DNA of 64,000 bases from Debaryomyces hansenii CBS767 (taxonomy: Eukaryota > Ascomycota > Pichiomycetes > Serinales > Debaryomycetaceae). Location: the NCBI RefSeq assembly GCF_000006445.2, contig NC_006043.2, positions 558,001 through 622,000 on the forward strand, in the 5' to 3' direction. Positions within the stretch are counted from its first letter, which is position 1. Each line of letters starts with the position of its first letter. Below are positions 20,042 to 29,701 of the stretch, one piece after another. The notes below the pieces were generated by a model. That model was not told where the DNA came from, searched no databases, and worked only from the letters and a program-made list of their open reading frames with translations. A program made the translations under genes and the position numbers.

Positions 20042-20157
20042 TTGGTATTATTTTATACTTGAGCCTTGATTTATGACCTAATGAAAAAAGTGTGGGGTGA
20101 CTTATGTCCATTGATTGCGAAATTTTGATTTTCCACAATAGATGGAGTCACACTATA

Positions 20158-21612
20158 TTAGACCAAAATAATACAATCTTGGAACTTCTCTAAGCCAAAT
20201 AATCTTATACAATCGATAACAATTGATTTCCCAATCGGGTTAAGTTGGCCAAAATCACATTCCTTGAGGTCTGCTGTCATCATGGTGAAAATGGAAACTG
20301 GCAAGTCATTGTCAATGGCACCTGAATGGAACCATTCTAGTATCTGCCAAATGGGGATTATACCTGGGACCACTGCTGGTAATTTGTAGACTGAATCAGA
20401 TGCGGAACCAATACCATAAGATTTTTGCAAGATGGCGAGGGCTTTGTTGGCATCATCGTAGATAGAATCATTCGCGTAGATTTTCTCACTCACATCTACG
20501 AGGGACTTATTGTCGAATTCAGAGCCCGATACGGCCATCGGATGGCCTGTATTCTCCAATTCAAGCTCGTTGGAGTATGCGGTCTCGTCTGAGTCATTAG
20601 CGTCACCTACGACGAAAAAGCGGCCGTTTTTGATGAACTCTCCTACTGCGGGCAACGGGAAGTACACCTCATTGCATAAGTCGAGGAGCTCTCCGCCGAA
20701 CTTCAGCTTATAGTTCATTTTGGCACAATCTTCGATGTAGTAGCCTAAGTAGTAGTATCCGAGTTGCAACTCGCTGCACATTATTATCTCTCTGAGACCT
20801 GAAAGGGTTCCAAGCGATAAATGGGCGTAGTCGGGGTCCCAGATGAAATAAATCGACGATACTCCTGTGGACAAAAAATCCAATATGGAAATGGCTATCA
20901 ACTTTCCATCAAGGTAGTAGCACTCATGAGTGGGTCCGACCCTATTGCTAGGGGTGTTATCTTCGGGCAGCCATCTTTTCACCCAGTGGTTCAATGTCTC
21001 CCAATCATCCAGTGATCCCATCACCTCCTTTTCTGGGAATGGCGTATCGCATAGGAACCTCTTGAAAGACCTTTCTGTTACGTCACTTGGTTCATCATTG
21101 TGGATGTGCACTTGATATTTCTTGTACAATTCAAACTTCTCCTTTGAAAATTTAGATGGCTCATATTTGGTGTGAAATCTGGTTGATTTCTGCTCTTCCT
21201 TGACCAAAGAATGCAAGTCAAAATGCTTATTTCCCTCTTTCGTGTCTGGTTCGTCTGATATGGCTCTTATAAATCTATTGATTGTCTTGCGGTGAGCTTT
21301 GGTCACCTTTAATTGAGTAACATCGGTTCGAATAGTGAATAATCGACAACATCCTCTTAATAAATCTGGCTTATATAAAAACGTTCCTGATCTCCTAAAC
21401 CCCTGGTTTATTAATTCGTCATAATGTTGACATGTCATTTGTTCTACCTGGCACCCAATCGTGATGGACTGTGATTCTTTATCGCCATTAGTCGTCTTCT
21501 GGCTCTCGAGCGCATGATAATCCTCTTTTTTTCCGTTACAATAGCCACAATCTCTTCCGGAAATATAGTGTGGTCTAGATATGACCATTGGCAAGTCTGG
21601 ACCTGGCTTCAT
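20158..21612 (-). CDS. ATE1: Arginyl-tRNA-protein transferase
   Basis: Adds Arg to N-terminal Asp or Glu of proteins, marking them for the Arg/N-degron pathway. I start at the ATG at 21612 (484 residues); the frame stays open 25 codons further but without an ATG. The N-terminal ATE domain has the CGYC motif and a later TCQHYDELINQGFRRSG, where Cys residues bind a metal cofactor. The C-terminal GNAT-like domain has SFKRFLCDTPF, PTHECYYLDGKLIA, YFIWDPDY and YYLGYYIEDCAKMNYK, all typical. Full length. Confidence 0.94.
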   Translation of the reverse strand: MKPGPDLPMVISRPHYISGRDCGYCNGKKEDYHALESQKTTNGDKESQSITIGCQVEQMTCQHYDELINQGFRRSGTFLYKPDLLRGCCRLFTIRTDVTQLKVTKAHRKTINRFIRAISDEPDTKEGNKHFDLHSLVKEEQKSTRFHTKYEPSKFSKEKFELYKKYQVHIHNDEPSDVTERSFKRFLCDTPFPEKEVMGSLDDWETLNHWVKRWLPEDNTPSNRVGPTHECYYLDGKLIAISILDFLSTGVSSIYFIWDPDYAHLSLGTLSGLREIIMCSELQLGYYYLGYYIEDCAKMNYKLKFGGELLDLCNEVYFPLPAVGEFIKNGRFFVVGDANDSDETAYSNELELENTGHPMAVSGSEFDNKSLVDVSEKIYANDSIYDDANKALAILQKSYGIGSASDSVYKLPAVVPGIIPIWQILEWFHSGAIDNDLPVSIFTMMTADLKECDFGQLNPIGKSIVIDCIRLFGLEKFQDCIILV

Positions 21613-21806
21613 TGTTTGATTAATGTTATCTTTAGGATCTTCTATTGAATTTAAGCCAGAGCTTCTGTTAAATAGTGTTTTTTGCACCTTTGTGTAATTA
21701 TTTATACAGTCTTACTGAAATGAAAAATCAACCCATCTAAACTAATCCTACTTATATTCTTTTATTAACCACTCTAATTAATAGAATTCTTAATAATATA
21801 GTAGCA

Positions 21807-23018
21807 ATGAGTGGTTCTACAAAGACTTCACCGGTGAAGAAAGCAGCGAAACAAGCTGGATCGAACGAAAAGGTGGCAACTGATAAAGGTGATGCAGTTA
21901 GTAATGGCAATAGTATAACGAAAGACCAAAATTCGAATGAGGCGGAAGAACCAGATCATTCAATTTTGTCAGATCCAGAAGATTATTTGGAAGAGGATGA
22001 ATCATTGGACATGAACTTGACAAATGGGGAACAGAAAGTTTGGTTAGTTAAGCTTCCTCGATATTTGGCAGAGAAGTGGTCCAATATAGATGAATTAAGC
22101 GGAGAGCAATTGGGAAGAGTTAAAATCAAGCAATCTGGACGTAATGGAAACAATAGCGGAAAGTTACAAGTGAAATTGGTTCTCAATGAATCAGCCATGA
22201 ATGAAGAAATACCCCATGAATATGACATATCTATGTTGAATACGCAAGTGCGTAATTCATATGTATTCAGCGAAGAAAACTTGACTAAATTTAAACAGGA
22301 GTTGACTGAAGTAGCCGAAATGCCAGAACAACCCTCGTTGCAACCAGTTGATAAGAAGAAGATTCAAAATAAGCCACAGAAATTTTTCAGAATTCAAAAG
22401 AATAAGGAGGGCCAGGATGGTAAACCAGTCAAGAAATTTGTTCCATACGTGAAAACAATTCCAAAGAAAACAGCATTAGCAGGTAAGGTATGTCACGATT
22501 GTCAAATAATTCCATCCAAGAGTGATACGAAGTACTCACAAGTGTCCATGAAGAGACAAAATATTCAACCAACAAAGCCAAGACCCAAAGTTACATTATT
22601 GGATGAGATTCCTGGGGTTGTACAATCCAATGCAGGTCCATCAATTAAAGGTAATAATACTTCAGTATTCTTGAAGTCCAATCCTGCTAAGAGTAAGAAT
22701 GGTGAAGGAAGGGCTATCAGAATGCCTAAGAAGGATTTGTTAGACTTATTGTTCAGGTTGTTCGAGGAGTACGAATACTGGTCCATGAAGGGTTTGAAGG
22801 AAAGAACCAGACAGCCGGAATCATACTTAAAAGAAAGTTTGGACTCTATTGCTAATTTGATCAAAAAAGGACCCTATACCTCGAAATATAACTTAAAACC
22901 AGAATATAGAAGATTACGGGATGCCGAAAGAGCTGCCAGATTGGGTTTGGTTATCAATGAAGAAAACGAAGAAAAGGAGGACGAAGAAGAAGACATTGAA
23001 ATGGAAGATGTTATTTAG
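21807..23018 (+). CDS. TFG2: TFIIF beta subunit
   Basis: Middle subunit of general transcription factor TFIIF, which binds RNA polymerase II with Tfg1. 403 residues: charged N-terminal tail, dimerisation domain (about 75-230) with KVWLVKLPRYLAEKW, a basic linker, and a winged-helix domain (about 305-375) with IRMPKKDLLDLLFRLFEEY and WSMKGLKERTRQPE. The C terminus is strongly acidic, as in other yeast Tfg2 proteins. No CTG codon noticed. Confidence 0.93.
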   Translation: MSGSTKTSPVKKAAKQAGSNEKVATDKGDAVSNGNSITKDQNSNEAEEPDHSILSDPEDYLEEDESLDMNLTNGEQKVWLVKLPRYLAEKWSNIDELSGEQLGRVKIKQSGRNGNNSGKLQVKLVLNESAMNEEIPHEYDISMLNTQVRNSYVFSEENLTKFKQELTEVAEMPEQPSLQPVDKKKIQNKPQKFFRIQKNKEGQDGKPVKKFVPYVKTIPKKTALAGKVCHDCQIIPSKSDTKYSQVSMKRQNIQPTKPRPKVTLLDEIPGVVQSNAGPSIKGNNTSVFLKSNPAKSKNGEGRAIRMPKKDLLDLLFRLFEEYEYWSMKGLKERTRQPESYLKESLDSIANLIKKGPYTSKYNLKPEYRRLRDAERAARLGLVINEENEEKEDEEEDIEMEDVI

Positions 23019-23145
23019 TCATAGTAAATATTACGTTAATCTCCGTTATTAAACTTGTAAACTTTATTAAACTATAGAAAAAAAGTGACCCGATGAGCTA
23101 ATACACCATTTTTAAATATACAATTATTAACTAATAAATGTTAAC

Positions 23146-23692
23146 TTATAAGTTCTTGATTTCTAAAGTTGGTGGTAAAGATTGTTGTAATTTCTTGGCC
23201 TTAGCAGCGTCGTTGACAACTAAGGTGTATTGGTATCTAGAACCTCTAACCTTGAACTTGGTTTGCTTGATCTTCTTACCGTTAGCGTTTAAAGCCTTGT
23301 TAACCTTAACAACGGCAGACTTGATGTCTGATCTTCTAGCTAATTCAACGAATTCCTTAATGTCTTTGATTTCACGCTAAAAAATGTTAGTATATTGCTC
23401 ATCCACATAATCTAGTTATCAAGCTATTTCTTGCCCAGTCTGGAAGTTTCCAACGTCTAATATATCACATCTACCAATAGTTTACCGTAGTATATATATC
23501 ACGATGGTTTATCAATTATTGTTTGCATTAAACATTGCATGCCCCATTCTTGTAAATTTTTCACCTTTATGTCCAATTTAGATATTCATTTGCAAGTCAT
23601 TTGTATCACTCTTCTAAATTCTCTTTCACTTCCAGACTGTCAACAGTATTCTATAACTACTAGTGTTTAATCCCTATAGTACATACAGCCAT
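23146..23692 (-). CDS. RPL38: 60S ribosomal protein eL38, two exons
   Basis: Cytosolic large-subunit protein of 78 residues. Exon 2 (23146-23376) encodes [17 protein letters not shown] through [10 protein letters not shown] and has no start codon. A six-base first exon, ATGGCT at 23687-23692, is followed by GTATGT, and splicing the 310-base intron gives [11 protein letters not shown], the conserved eL38 start at the exact family length. It is convergent with TFG2. The promoter carries a Cbf1 E-box and a Tbf1-type palindrome at 23833-23894. A hydrophobic frame on the plus strand across exon 2 is only its shadow. Confidence 0.95.
23377..23686 (-). other. Spliceosomal intron of RPL38 (310 nt)
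   Basis: On the minus strand: 5' site GTATGT directly after ATGGCT, branch TACTAAC (23386-23392 plus coordinates), 3' site TTTTTTAG at 23377. I looked for snoRNA C and D boxes inside and saw no convincing pair. Confidence 0.93.
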
Positions 23693-23832
23693 CTTAATAT
23701 ATGTATAATGTTACTTAAAGTATATTAGCACTAACAAATATTTCAAATTTCAACTTTTTAATACACTCAAGTGAGGTCCGAAAAAAAAAAAATTTCCACT
23801 TTTTAGCTGAAGGGTTTAGCCCTGTATCTCTA

Positions 23833-23894
23833 CACGTGAAAATATAACATCAATATGGCTGTTTAGTTTAGTAGGGTTGATTTACAATACCCTA
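23833..23894 (-). promoter_or_regulatory. RPL38 promoter: CACGTG E-box and TAGGGT-N11-ACCCTA palindrome
   Basis: CACGTG lies at 23833-23838, and TAGGGT (23872-23877) faces ACCCTA (23889-23894). These are the Cbf1 core and the Tbf1-type telomere-like repeat. A run of 12 A sits closer to the gene at 23781-23792. Tbf1 plus Cbf1 control of ribosomal protein genes is established for Candida albicans; binding here is inferred. Confidence 0.65.
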
Positions 23895-24024
23895 ACGGCC
23901 AGGAAATCTGTAGGTTTGGCTGGTTGCTTCCTCTTGATTATTCGAGATAGAGGCTTAGATGGTTACATGATTACAAAATTACAAAATTATCACCTTATGG
24001 ATTTAAGTCTTGTTGTAGTATTAG

Positions 24025-24924
24025 CTATATAGGCCACTTACGTTCGGCAAAAGAGATCAATCGCTTGATGGCCGTAATCCACCGTCTTGTCTTATCATCA
24101 AGCATAATATTCGCCGAGTTCTGCTTGTTCTCACCGGTGATTTTCAGGGCAGCACTTCTTTCGTGGATCCCTACACCCTTGACACCGATGGGCCATGCCA
24201 CATTACCGATACTGAGCTTCATGTAGCTTTCGTTGGCTCGCCGGTAGTCACGCACCTGCAAATAGTACATTATGGTACAGAGAGATGTCAGCATCGAATC
24301 TGTGAGCTTTTGGGTGCGGAGCTTGTAGAGAAGTCTCACCAAATCCTTCTTAGTGTCCAAAAGCATCGACGACTGTCTAGCCACCGATTCTTCTTCGCCC
24401 TCTCGCTCCTCGTCATCACGTATGCTTGAAAACCCCTCCGTCTTCAGCTGTACATCGTTCTCCCATTCCTTCACCATGTACTTGACGTACATACGCACTT
24501 GCGTGTGCAACTTTTCCCTGGCATCGCTGCTGGCTATATCTTCCAATTTTATGGTTCGGTCCGTCGCTTCCTCTTTCTCGAGCTGTATCCTGTACACCTC
24601 GTTTTTCTTCTGAAGACGAAGAAGTACTTCTACCTTTCGAATTTTGTCAAGCTTAGTGCTGCCTGTATTGCATCTCTCACCCAATTGTTCTAGTTTAGCA
24701 TCAAGCTGCTCATCTGAGATCGAGTTAATCAACGTCGTTTCCTCGGGCGTGTAAACCTGTCTATTGTTCTTCTCCAGCGTATCACTATTAGTAGCTCTAG
24801 GAACCGTATCTGCCTCTATAATATTCACCTCATCCTCGGCCTTCACCTTTTTATTCTTCTTGGTTTCATCGGCTAGCTTCCTCTTCTTATCAATTTCCTT
24901 CGATAATAAGCTTGAGAAATCCAT
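24025..24924 (-). CDS. PRP18: Pre-mRNA splicing factor Prp18
   Basis: U5 snRNP-linked factor for the second splicing step, working with Slu7. 299 residues. The N terminus MDFSSLLSKEIDKKRK matches the family, the middle has the PRP4-like/SFM motif (EQLDAKLEQLGERCNTGSTK), and the C-terminal helical domain (about 165-299) contains the conserved loop GNVAWPIGVKGVGIHERSA needed to hold the exons. No intron in its own gene. Upstream region is shared with nothing divergent closer than PEX30-like at 25182. Confidence 0.95.
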   Translation of the reverse strand: MDFSSLLSKEIDKKRKLADETKKNKKVKAEDEVNIIEADTVPRATNSDTLEKNNRQVYTPEETTLINSISDEQLDAKLEQLGERCNTGSTKLDKIRKVEVLLRLQKKNEVYRIQLEKEEATDRTIKLEDIASSDAREKLHTQVRMYVKYMVKEWENDVQLKTEGFSSIRDDEEREGEEESVARQSSMLLDTKKDLVRLLYKLRTQKLTDSMLTSLCTIMYYLQVRDYRRANESYMKLSIGNVAWPIGVKGVGIHERSAALKITGENKQNSANIMLDDKTRRWITAIKRLISFAERKWPI

Positions 24925-25181
24925 CTACCATGTCAATATCAGATTATAATCTCCAATTTACCTATTTAAGGATGTAGCTGTGATTTTCATATGGACTTCC
25001 ATTGTGAGTGCTTGGGCCAATTTAATGTGATTGCGATTGACAGAAAAAACCCACTTCCAGAAACCAATTTATTCTTCCTATGGAAACTTAGCTTATTAAC
25101 CGACAAATCAAGTACGAAACGATTCAATTGGTGCTAGCATTGGTATTAAATTGAGTATATTGAGTTCGAAAAAATTGTATA

Positions 25182-26795
25182 ATGTCTGGCAAGCAAAGCA
25201 ATCATAATGGAGAAAATTTAGGGAATAAGTCTTCAGGATCAAAAGTGCACAGCAGCCCCAATTCTGGGAAGGTAGAAGGTAGCGGTGAATCTAAGGATAA
25301 TACTGCCGAAATTAGGGCGGTATTTACTTCGTCCGATTCGAAGCAAGATGAAGAAAGTAAGTCAAGACCGCAAACATCACCTCTCTTGTCATCGACCCCA
25401 CCTAGCGTTGCTAAGTCATTGGTAAGGTCGTATCCGTATTTGTTGATAGTGAATAAGTTTTTATCAATCATAACATGGACTAATGATGACTACTGGATTA
25501 ATATCATCCTTGTTTGTTTGTACTCGTTGGCCATATTGTATTTCGAAAACTTAGTAACATGGCTGGGACATTTGATTATAGTAGGTATTATCACGTTGTA
25601 TGCATTATTGAATAATAAGATCATTGAGGAAACAAACTTACACCCAACTTTGGATGATGTTGTCCAGGCATTGACTACTACGTGTATCAAAGCCGATATG
25701 TTGTTGAATCCAATCACGTCATTGTCGTTAACTGCCTACGATATCAAAAGACTTCTTTTCACGACGGTTTTCTTGACTCCGCTTTATCTTATCGTGACAT
25801 TTTTACTTGTCAAGCCTAGAATCATATTGTTATTCACTGGACTCCACATTCTTACGTACCACTCTTCGTACTCGAGAGTGGCCCGTAAAATGTTGTGGAA
25901 AATCAAGTTAGTCAGAGTGTTATGTTTCTACTTGACTGGATTGGATTTCCTGCAAGCTAGAAACCATTCCTTGTTTGCTGCTGCCTTTGCTAAAGTTCAC
26001 AAAAATGCTGGACATTCTTTAGATTTGAGTAGTGAAGCTTCAAACAAGCCGGTGAGATTTACATACGTGATATACGAGAACCAGAGACGTTGGTTGGGTA
26101 TTGGTTGGACATCGAATTTATTGTCTTATGAAAGAACCCCATGGACTGACGAATTTTTGAATGAGTCTTCGTCTCTCGAAAGTTTCCAACTTCCAAATAA
26201 CGAAAACAACGACTATTCGTTTGGAGCTCAACAGTCTCAGCAATTATCTGGAAGTGATACTACCTGGAGATGGGTTGATAAGACCTGGAGGTTGGACTTA
26301 ACTAATGATGGTGCCATCACCTTACAGAATAATAAGAGATCTAAGACTACTGCCAACCCAGCCACTGATGAGGGTTATATCTATTACGATAATACTTGGA
26401 AAAAGCCATCGACAGAAGATTCATTTTCCAAGTACACTAGAAGAAGAAGATGGATTAGAACCGCTGAATTAGTATTCAATGGCTCATCCGATAAGACACC
26501 TTCTACCGAGGAAGAAATTTCATCTAACAGTGCAAGTATTCCTGGCTCGTCCAATTCAACCACAGGAGCGGAAACTGGTAATTCCACAAAGTCTGCAAAA
26601 AAGAGAAAGAGCTTAAGATTTGTTGATCCTGAATCTGATACAACAGATGAGAAGACCGATGGACCAGAATCTCTCGCTCAAGTTGAGAAAGAATTGGCGG
26701 CCGACGAGCAAGACACAAAAGACTTGAAAAGAGGAGTAGAAGAGCTTACCTCAATGGCTCAAGAAGCCGATTTCGCGGGCAAGAAGAATGATTGA
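25182..26795 (+). CDS. PEX30: Pex30/31/32-family peroxisome and ER membrane protein with dysferlin domain
   Basis: ER-resident reticulon-like protein that controls peroxisome number and lipid-droplet sites. The 537-residue protein has a disordered Ser/Asn N terminus, hydrophobic membrane segments (about 95-140 and 185-220, a reticulon-like hairpin region), then the split dysferlin domain: DysF-N with FTYVIYENQRRWLGIGWT near 285 and DysF-C with GYIYYDNTWKKP through RRRRWIRTAELVF near 400-430. The tail is acidic. Pex30, Pex31 and Pex32 are hard to separate; length fits Pex30. It is followed by a peroxisomal uricase gene. Confidence 0.82.
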   Translation: MSGKQSNHNGENLGNKSSGSKVHSSPNSGKVEGSGESKDNTAEIRAVFTSSDSKQDEESKSRPQTSPLLSSTPPSVAKSLVRSYPYLLIVNKFLSIITWTNDDYWINIILVCLYSLAILYFENLVTWLGHLIIVGIITLYALLNNKIIEETNLHPTLDDVVQALTTTCIKADMLLNPITSLSLTAYDIKRLLFTTVFLTPLYLIVTFLLVKPRIILLFTGLHILTYHSSYSRVARKMLWKIKLVRVLCFYLTGLDFLQARNHSLFAAAFAKVHKNAGHSLDLSSEASNKPVRFTYVIYENQRRWLGIGWTSNLLSYERTPWTDEFLNESSSLESFQLPNNENNDYSFGAQQSQQLSGSDTTWRWVDKTWRLDLTNDGAITLQNNKRSKTTANPATDEGYIYYDNTWKKPSTEDSFSKYTRRRRWIRTAELVFNGSSDKTPSTEEEISSNSASIPGSSNSTTGAETGNSTKSAKKRKSLRFVDPESDTTDEKTDGPESLAQVEKELAADEQDTKDLKRGVEELTSMAQEADFAGKKND

Positions 26796-27305
26796 GTGTA
26801 AATAGCTTTTTGTCTCAAGGTATTAGATTGGTGCATTTTCAACGATTTTTGAGGTTATAGTTTATAGCATACCTGTTTCTATACGTATATTTAATGTTCC
26901 TTTGTTATTTATTTTAAATATTAAGTCAGTCTGTGTAAGAACCCTAGTAGATCATTTTCATCTACGTATATTTTGTTTAAAAATGAAAGTGCATATTTTC
27001 TGTATTTTTGTCACTATCATCAAAATCTTGTAAATTCAGATAAGATTTAAAAGTTTTTATAAATTTTCTACATTTTTAATTAAAGTTAATCATACGACTA
27101 TAGCATATACACAATAATGTATAATGGCAATAAGGTTAGAGCCGTTAATGGAACAGAAATAAACAAAATTGAAAATTTGCAATTTTCGGCGTTCTCCGAG
27201 ACCAAATTATGATAAGATCGTGAATCTGGCGATAAGATAGTATTTAAGAGAGGAAACAATTCCACTTGTTTTATCTTCTTTCTTCATCATTTTACTATAA
27301 ATATT
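26796..27305. other. Intergenic region: PEX30-like 3' flank and uricase promoter
   Basis: A 510-base AT-rich region. Its left part looks like a terminator and AT-rich tract. The right part holds three GATAAG motifs and one TCGG-N6-CCGA site, listed separately. No coding or RNA gene seen. Confidence 0.65.
27039..27236 (+). promoter_or_regulatory. Uricase promoter: three GATAAG sites and one UaY-type TCGG-N6-CCGA
   Basis: GATAAG occurs at 27039-27044, 27211-27216 and 27231-27236. TCGG at 27186-27189 and CCGA at 27196-27199 are separated by six bases, the published UaY site of Aspergillus purine-catabolism genes and related to the Ppr1 site. GATA factors mediate nitrogen catabolite control. All are within 270 bases of the ATG. 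Confidence 0.6.
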
Positions 27306-28220
27306 ATGCAATCAGAATTGTTAGACTCCTCATACGGCAAAGGAAATGTTAAGTTCCTTAAAGTTAAAAAGAACCCCCATAATTCTAAAGAACAAGACGT
27401 ATTAGAAGCAAATGTCCAGGTGTTATTGAAGGGTAATTTTGATGTTTCATATACTAAGGCCGATAATGCCCCTATTGTTCCTACAGATACTGTTAAGAAT
27501 ACTATCTTGATCGAAGCCAAAACCACTAATGTGTGGCCGATTGAAAGGTTTGCGGCCCATTTGGCGAAACATTTCACTGAGAAATATGCCCATGTTTCTG
27601 GGATTGAGGTGAGCATAGTTCAGAGCAAATGGACCAAATATGAGGTGGATGGTAAGATCCATCCACATTCCTTTAAACATGAAGGTCCGGAAACGAGAAG
27701 AACGTTCCTTACTTATTGCAGATCGAATAAAAAGTTGACAATTACTTCTTCGATCAAAGACTTAACTGTTTTAAAATCCACTGGTTCTATGTTCTACGGT
27801 TATAACGTTTGTGATTACACTACATTGAAGCCTACCAAGGACAGAATTTTATCTACTGATGTAGATGCATCTTGGACATATGATCCAAAACAAGTTACAT
27901 CTTTGGACCAGGTATTAACTCAAGCTGATAAGGGCTTATTTGACTCTACTTATGATAGTGCCAGAAAAGTCACATTAGACTTGTTTGCCTTGGAAAATTC
28001 TGCATCTGTTCAAGCTACTATGTACAATATGTCTCATAAGATTTTAGAATTGGTTCCTGAAGTTGGAACCGTTAGCTATGCCTTGCCTAACAAGCACTAT
28101 ATATTATTCAACTTGGAATGGAAGGGTATCAAACAAAATGATGAATTATTTTATCCTTCTCCAGATCCGAATGGTCTTATAAAGAGTACCGTTGGCAGAA
28201 AGACCCAGTCCAAGTTATAG
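27306..28220 (+). CDS. Urate oxidase (uricase), peroxisomal
   Basis: Cofactor-free enzyme oxidising urate to 5-hydroxyisourate in purine breakdown. 304 residues forming two T-fold domains. Visible hallmarks: VPTDTVKNT with the catalytic Thr, the substrate-binding region GPETRRTF and STGSMFYGY, and the family signature around YALPNKHYILFNLEWKG. The last three residues are SKL, a perfect PTS1, so it should enter peroxisomes. Saccharomyces lacks this enzyme. It sits 510 bases after the PEX30-like gene, and its promoter has nitrogen and purine-type sites, so urate use as nitrogen source is likely. Confidence 0.94.
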   Translation: MQSELLDSSYGKGNVKFLKVKKNPHNSKEQDVLEANVQVLLKGNFDVSYTKADNAPIVPTDTVKNTILIEAKTTNVWPIERFAAHLAKHFTEKYAHVSGIEVSIVQSKWTKYEVDGKIHPHSFKHEGPETRRTFLTYCRSNKKLTITSSIKDLTVLKSTGSMFYGYNVCDYTTLKPTKDRILSTDVDASWTYDPKQVTSLDQVLTQADKGLFDSTYDSARKVTLDLFALENSASVQATMYNMSHKILELVPEVGTVSYALPNKHYILFNLEWKGIKQNDELFYPSPDPNGLIKSTVGRKTQSKL

Positions 28221-28381
28221 TCATCTATATACGATTTATATATATAATATTTAAGCATAGATATAATCCATATTTCTTTTAGTGGTGTACTGCGCAGAAA
28301 AGACATACAATTTTTTTTATCAATTACAAAAATTTTCAGTTGCAAAAGGATCATCTCTTTTCTCTATCATATCAAGTTAAC

Positions 28382-29701
28382 ATGTCTTGTCATTCCAAAG
28401 TGTGGATGCTAGTAGTTGCAACTGCGTTGGTTACAACAGGAGTTGTGGAAGGGTTTCATAGATATATGGACTCTCGTGATAACGTAAAGTCACCTCCATC
28501 GACTAAACAAATTACAGAAACAAATAAAGACTATTCAGAAGAACTAATTCAAGAACAGTTGGCTCGTAACTATGCATTTTTGACGGAAGGAGGCATGGAA
28601 AAGGTAAGAAACCAAAACATTGTGGTTGTTGGTGCTGGTGGAGTTGGGTCATGGGTCACGACGATGTTAGTTAGATCTGGCGTGGGTAAAATTAGGGTAA
28701 TAGACTTTGACCAGGTTTCGTTGAGTTCCTTGAATAGACATGCAGTAGCAAACTTGAAAGATGTTGGAATATCCAAAGTGGAATGTTTGAGAAATCATTT
28801 ATTACAAATTGCACCTTGGATTGAAATCGATACCAAAAACCAATTGTGGAACATAGATGTGGCCGAAGAATTAATATTTGGCGAAGATTTCAAACCAACG
28901 TACGTTGTTGATTGCATTGATAATATAGATACTAAAGTGGACTTGTTAACTTTCTGTCACGAAAAGAAGTTACCGGTTATTTCCTCGGGAGGTGCAGCGT
29001 GCAAGTCGGACCCAACCAGAGTTAATATTTCTGATATATCCAAGACTGAAGAAGATCCATTATCACGTTCAGTACGTATTCGTTTGAAAAAGAGAGGTAT
29101 TATTAGCAGCATCCCAGTTGTATTCTCTGCCGAAAAGCCAGACCCAAGAAAAGCTCAATTAATGCCATTAACTGATGCCGAAATTGCAAAAGGTGAGGTT
29201 GATCAATTATCGGCCATCAAGAACTTCAGAGTTAGGATTTTGCCTGTTTTAGGTACAATGCCAGGTATGTTTGGATTGACCCTTGCCACCCACCTCATTA
29301 CCTCCATCTCAGGATACCCGGTTGAACCAATTGAGGGTAAGAACAGATACAAGGTCTACGACGGAATATTACAGAGTTTGGCGGGTCAACAATCTAGAAT
29401 TGGCAAATTGGACCAAAGAGTTCCTATCGCATTGAACGACGTCAACTATATCTTAGAAGAAGTTTTCCACGGCAAGTCCCCTATATCCAACTACTCGACC
29501 AGGTTGACGTTATCCAGATGGGATCCAAGAAAAGAATTATCTTATCAAAACGTTGTTATAATGACGAAAGAAGAACAGAAGTTGCACGAAGATAGGGTCT
29601 TAAAAGGTGGTGAACTATTGACAGAAGTTTATACAAAGGAAATACTTGACAGAGTAGAACAAAGATTCTCTGAAGAACGCTTCTATTCTCAATTCCGTTA
29701 A
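28382..29701 (+). CDS. tRNA threonylcarbamoyladenosine dehydratase (Tcd1/Tcd2, E1-like)
   Basis: Converts t6A37 of ANN-decoding tRNAs to the cyclic form ct6A in an ATP-dependent reaction; yeast enzymes are bound to the mitochondrial outer membrane. Started at the ATG at 28382 (439 residues), it has an N-terminal membrane segment (about 5-25, WMLVVATALVTTGVVEGF), then the E1/MoeB/CsdL Rossmann domain with VVVGAGGVGSWV (about 80-91), RVIDFDQVSLSSLNRH (ATP and adenylation site), and DCIDNIDTK. Paralogues Tcd1 and Tcd2 cannot be separated by eye. Confidence 0.88.
   Translation: MSCHSKVWMLVVATALVTTGVVEGFHRYMDSRDNVKSPPSTKQITETNKDYSEELIQEQLARNYAFLTEGGMEKVRNQNIVVVGAGGVGSWVTTMLVRSGVGKIRVIDFDQVSLSSLNRHAVANLKDVGISKVECLRNHLLQIAPWIEIDTKNQLWNIDVAEELIFGEDFKPTYVVDCIDNIDTKVDLLTFCHEKKLPVISSGGAACKSDPTRVNISDISKTEEDPLSRSVRIRLKKRGIISSIPVVFSAEKPDPRKAQLMPLTDAEIAKGEVDQLSAIKNFRVRILPVLGTMPGMFGLTLATHLITSISGYPVEPIEGKNRYKVYDGILQSLAGQQSRIGKLDQRVPIALNDVNYILEEVFHGKSPISNYSTRLTLSRWDPRKELSYQNVVIMTKEEQKLHEDRVLKGGELLTEVYTKEILDRVEQRFSEERFYSQFR

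Noticed and set aside
23138..23380. 80-codon hydrophobic plus-strand frame
   Set aside because: Complement of RPL38 exon 2.
23377..23686. Possible snoRNA in the RPL38 intron
   Set aside because: No convincing C/D or H/ACA boxes on the transcribed strand.
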